Source: Streptomyces sp. NBC_00289 (GTDB taxonomy: Bacteria > Actinomycetota > Actinomycetes > Streptomycetales > Streptomycetaceae). Taken from it: DNA of 64,000 bases. Position numbers and translations under genes: made by a program. A model generated the notes under the pieces. It was not told the origin of the DNA. It ran no database searches and saw nothing but the letters and a program-made list of their open reading frames with translations. The stretch lies in assembly GCF_041435115.1 (NCBI RefSeq), contig NZ_CP108046.1:3782001-3846000 (forward strand), written 5' to 3'. Shown here in pieces: positions 62,845 to 64,000 of the stretch (position 1 is the stretch's first letter; every line of letters begins with the position of its first letter).

Positions 62845-64000
62845 ATGACGCGATTCGTACGGTGGACGGCCCTGACGGCCGCCGCCGCACTGCTGGCGGT
62901 GGGCTGTAGCGGCGGCTCGTCCGACGACGGCAAGAGCGGCGAGGAGACGGGCGGGAACGGCGCGTCGGCCGCCTCGCCGTCGAGCGGCACTTCCGCGGCG
63001 GCGCCCCTGCCCTCGTCGCTGACCTCGCAGAAGCTGGGCTGGGGACGCTGCGGGGCCACCGCGGACTCCCCCGCACCGGGCAGCGACTGGCAGTGCGCGA
63101 CGCTCAAGGTACCGCTGGACTGGTCGAAGCCCGGCGGCGAGACCATCGGCATCGCCCTGATCCGCGGCAAGGCCCGGGGCGACGACCGCATCGGCTCGCT
63201 GCTGTTCAACTTCGGCGGCCCCGGCGCCTCGGGCGTGTCCACCCTGCCGGCGTACTCCGCGACGGTCTCGCGGCTGCGCGAGCGCTACGACCTGGTGAGC
63301 TGGGACCCGCGCGGGGTCGCGGCCAGCGAAGGGCTGCGCTGCCGTGGTGACAAGGCGATCCAGGCCGCCGAGGCGGTGGACGCCACACCGGACACCCCGG
63401 CCGAGGAGCGGGCGTACTTCCGGGACGCCACCGACTTCGGCAAGGGCTGCCAGAAGGCAGCCGGGAAGCTGCTGGGGCATGTCTCGACCACCGACACCGC
63501 CCGCGACATGGACCTGATGCGCCAGGTCCTCGGTGACCGGAAGATGCACTACTTCGGCATCTCGTACGGCACGGAGCTCGGCGGTGTGTACGCCCACCTG
63601 TTCCCGAAGAACGTGGGGCGGCTGATCCTCGACGCGGTCGTCGACCCGAGCGCCGACACGGTGGGCCACGCGGAGAACCAGGCCCGGGGTTTCCAGCGCG
63701 CGCTGAACGACTACCTCAAGTCGACCGGTCAGAACCCCGAGCAGGGTTCTCAGAAGATCGCGGGCCTGCTGAAGCGGCTCGACGCGAACCCGCTGTCCAC
63801 GTCGTCCGGACGGAAGCTGACCCAGACGCTCGCGGTCACCGGTATCGTCCTGCCGCTCTACAGCAAGGCCAGCTGGCCGTCCCTGACCAGCGCCCTGGAC
63901 TCGGCGGATGCCGGGGACGGTTCGGAGCTGCTGACACTCGCCGACGGATACAACGAGCGTGACGCCTCCGGCCACTACGGCACGACGACCCACTCGCAAC
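62845..64000 (+). CDS. Second lipoprotein tripeptidyl-aminopeptidase-type protein (3' truncated by window)
   Basis: First 385 codons. Lipobox LLAVGC, Gly/Ser-rich spacer, then the same family: FNFGGPGASG, LVSWDPRGV and MHYFGISYGTELGGVYAHLFP with the nucleophile Ser. The acid and base would lie beyond the window. GAGGGGGGAATGCG precedes the ATG. It is clearly paralogous to the gene at 61094-62644 (shared runs such as RDMDLMRQVLGD), so a tandem duplication that has since diverged. Confidence 0.9.
   Translation, partial: MTRFVRWTALTAAAALLAVGCSGGSSDDGKSGEETGGNGASAASPSSGTSAAAPLPSSLTSQKLGWGRCGATADSPAPGSDWQCATLKVPLDWSKPGGETIGIALIRGKARGDDRIGSLLFNFGGPGASGVSTLPAYSATVSRLRERYDLVSWDPRGVAASEGLRCRGDKAIQAAEAVDATPDTPAEERAYFRDATDFGKGCQKAAGKLLGHVSTTDTARDMDLMRQVLGDRKMHYFGISYGTELGGVYAHLFPKNVGRLILDAVVDPSADTVGHAENQARGFQRALNDYLKSTGQNPEQGSQKIAGLLKRLDANPLSTSSGRKLTQTLAVTGIVLPLYSKASWPSLTSALDSADAGDGSELLTLADGYNERDASGHYGTTTHSQ

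Noticed and set aside
1..64000. CRISPR array, prophage, IS element or rRNA operon
   Set aside because: No regularly spaced repeats with unique spacers, no transposase or integrase motifs, and no 16S/23S sequence were found; the tandem repeats noted have no spacers.

Overview
The window is a 64-kb piece of a Streptomyces chromosome. Supporting evidence is the very high GC with strongly G/C-biased third codon positions, the SigR/RsrA pair with a GGAAT-N18-GTT promoter, WblC with a long leader, an epi-isozizaene synthase next to a CYP170-type P450, and two initiator tRNAs. From memory the gene order follows the S. coelicolor SCO522x-SCO518x segment. Much of it also matches the Mycobacterium tuberculosis Rv3193c-Rv3202c and Rv3221A-Rv3228 neighbourhoods. 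It is therefore mostly conserved core chromosome. No prophage, IS element, CRISPR array or large biosynthetic cluster was seen.

Layout. 1-6.2 kb: end of class Ia ribonucleotide reductase nrdA, then nrdB. An apparent insert follows (secreted sedolisin protease, small lipoprotein, small membrane protein), then the GATase1/AraC regulator nrdS. 6.2-8.7 kb: two-gene sesquiterpene operon (terpene cyclase plus P450). 8.9-16.2 kb: minus-strand genes def, a TPR protein, two membrane HD/HD-GYP proteins, rsrA, sigR, a small hydrolase and an SRAP-domain DNA-protection protein. 16.3-22.3 kb: M50B-like membrane peptidase, aroA, rsgA, an SMR transporter, a TetR regulator, hisN and a CBS protein. 22.4-24.4 kb: catalase and its divergent Fur-type repressor, with an operator inside the katA promoter. 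24.6-27.2 kb: two identical initiator tRNAs flanking a Sel1-repeat protein. 27.2-36.3 kb: UPF0182 membrane protein, PPA1309-like protein, PDZ-Lon protease, moaE, an SDR protein, a zincin and a Nudix hydrolase. 36.4-39.5 kb: an operon of three AIM24-domain proteins, the first fused to a TerD domain. 39.7-43.4 kb: M48-type peptidase, an orphan ThiF/cyclodehydratase-like protein overlapping an ABC1 kinase, and a zinc ribbon. 43.5-48.6 kb: wblC with its regulatory leader and a co-translated small protein, uvrD2, mycoredoxin under a SigR-type promoter, and nudC. 48.7-57.4 kb: M20 peptidase and the adnA-adnB end-resection helicase-nucleases. 57.7-64 kb: an alkyltransferase-like protein, a large flippase-like membrane protein with a kinase-like segment, and two tandem tripeptidyl-aminopeptidase-type lipoproteins, the last cut by the window end.

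How they fit together. Several loci serve oxidative/disulfide stress and genome maintenance: sigR-rsrA, mycoredoxin, katA-catR, uvrD2, adnAB, SRAP and Atl. One serves antibiotic-stress regulation (wblC). The most informative regulatory structures are the wblC leader (promoter with AT-rich box, 105-codon upstream ORF with a strong ribosome site, intrinsic terminator), the autoregulatory sigR promoter with an N-terminally extended sigma frame, and the uvrD2/mycoredoxin divergent region with nearly three copies of a 34-bp repeat. The least explained genes are the AIM24 operon, the orphan cyclodehydratase-like protein, the Arg-rich protein translated from the wblC stop codon, and the protease/lipoprotein insert between nrdB and nrdS.
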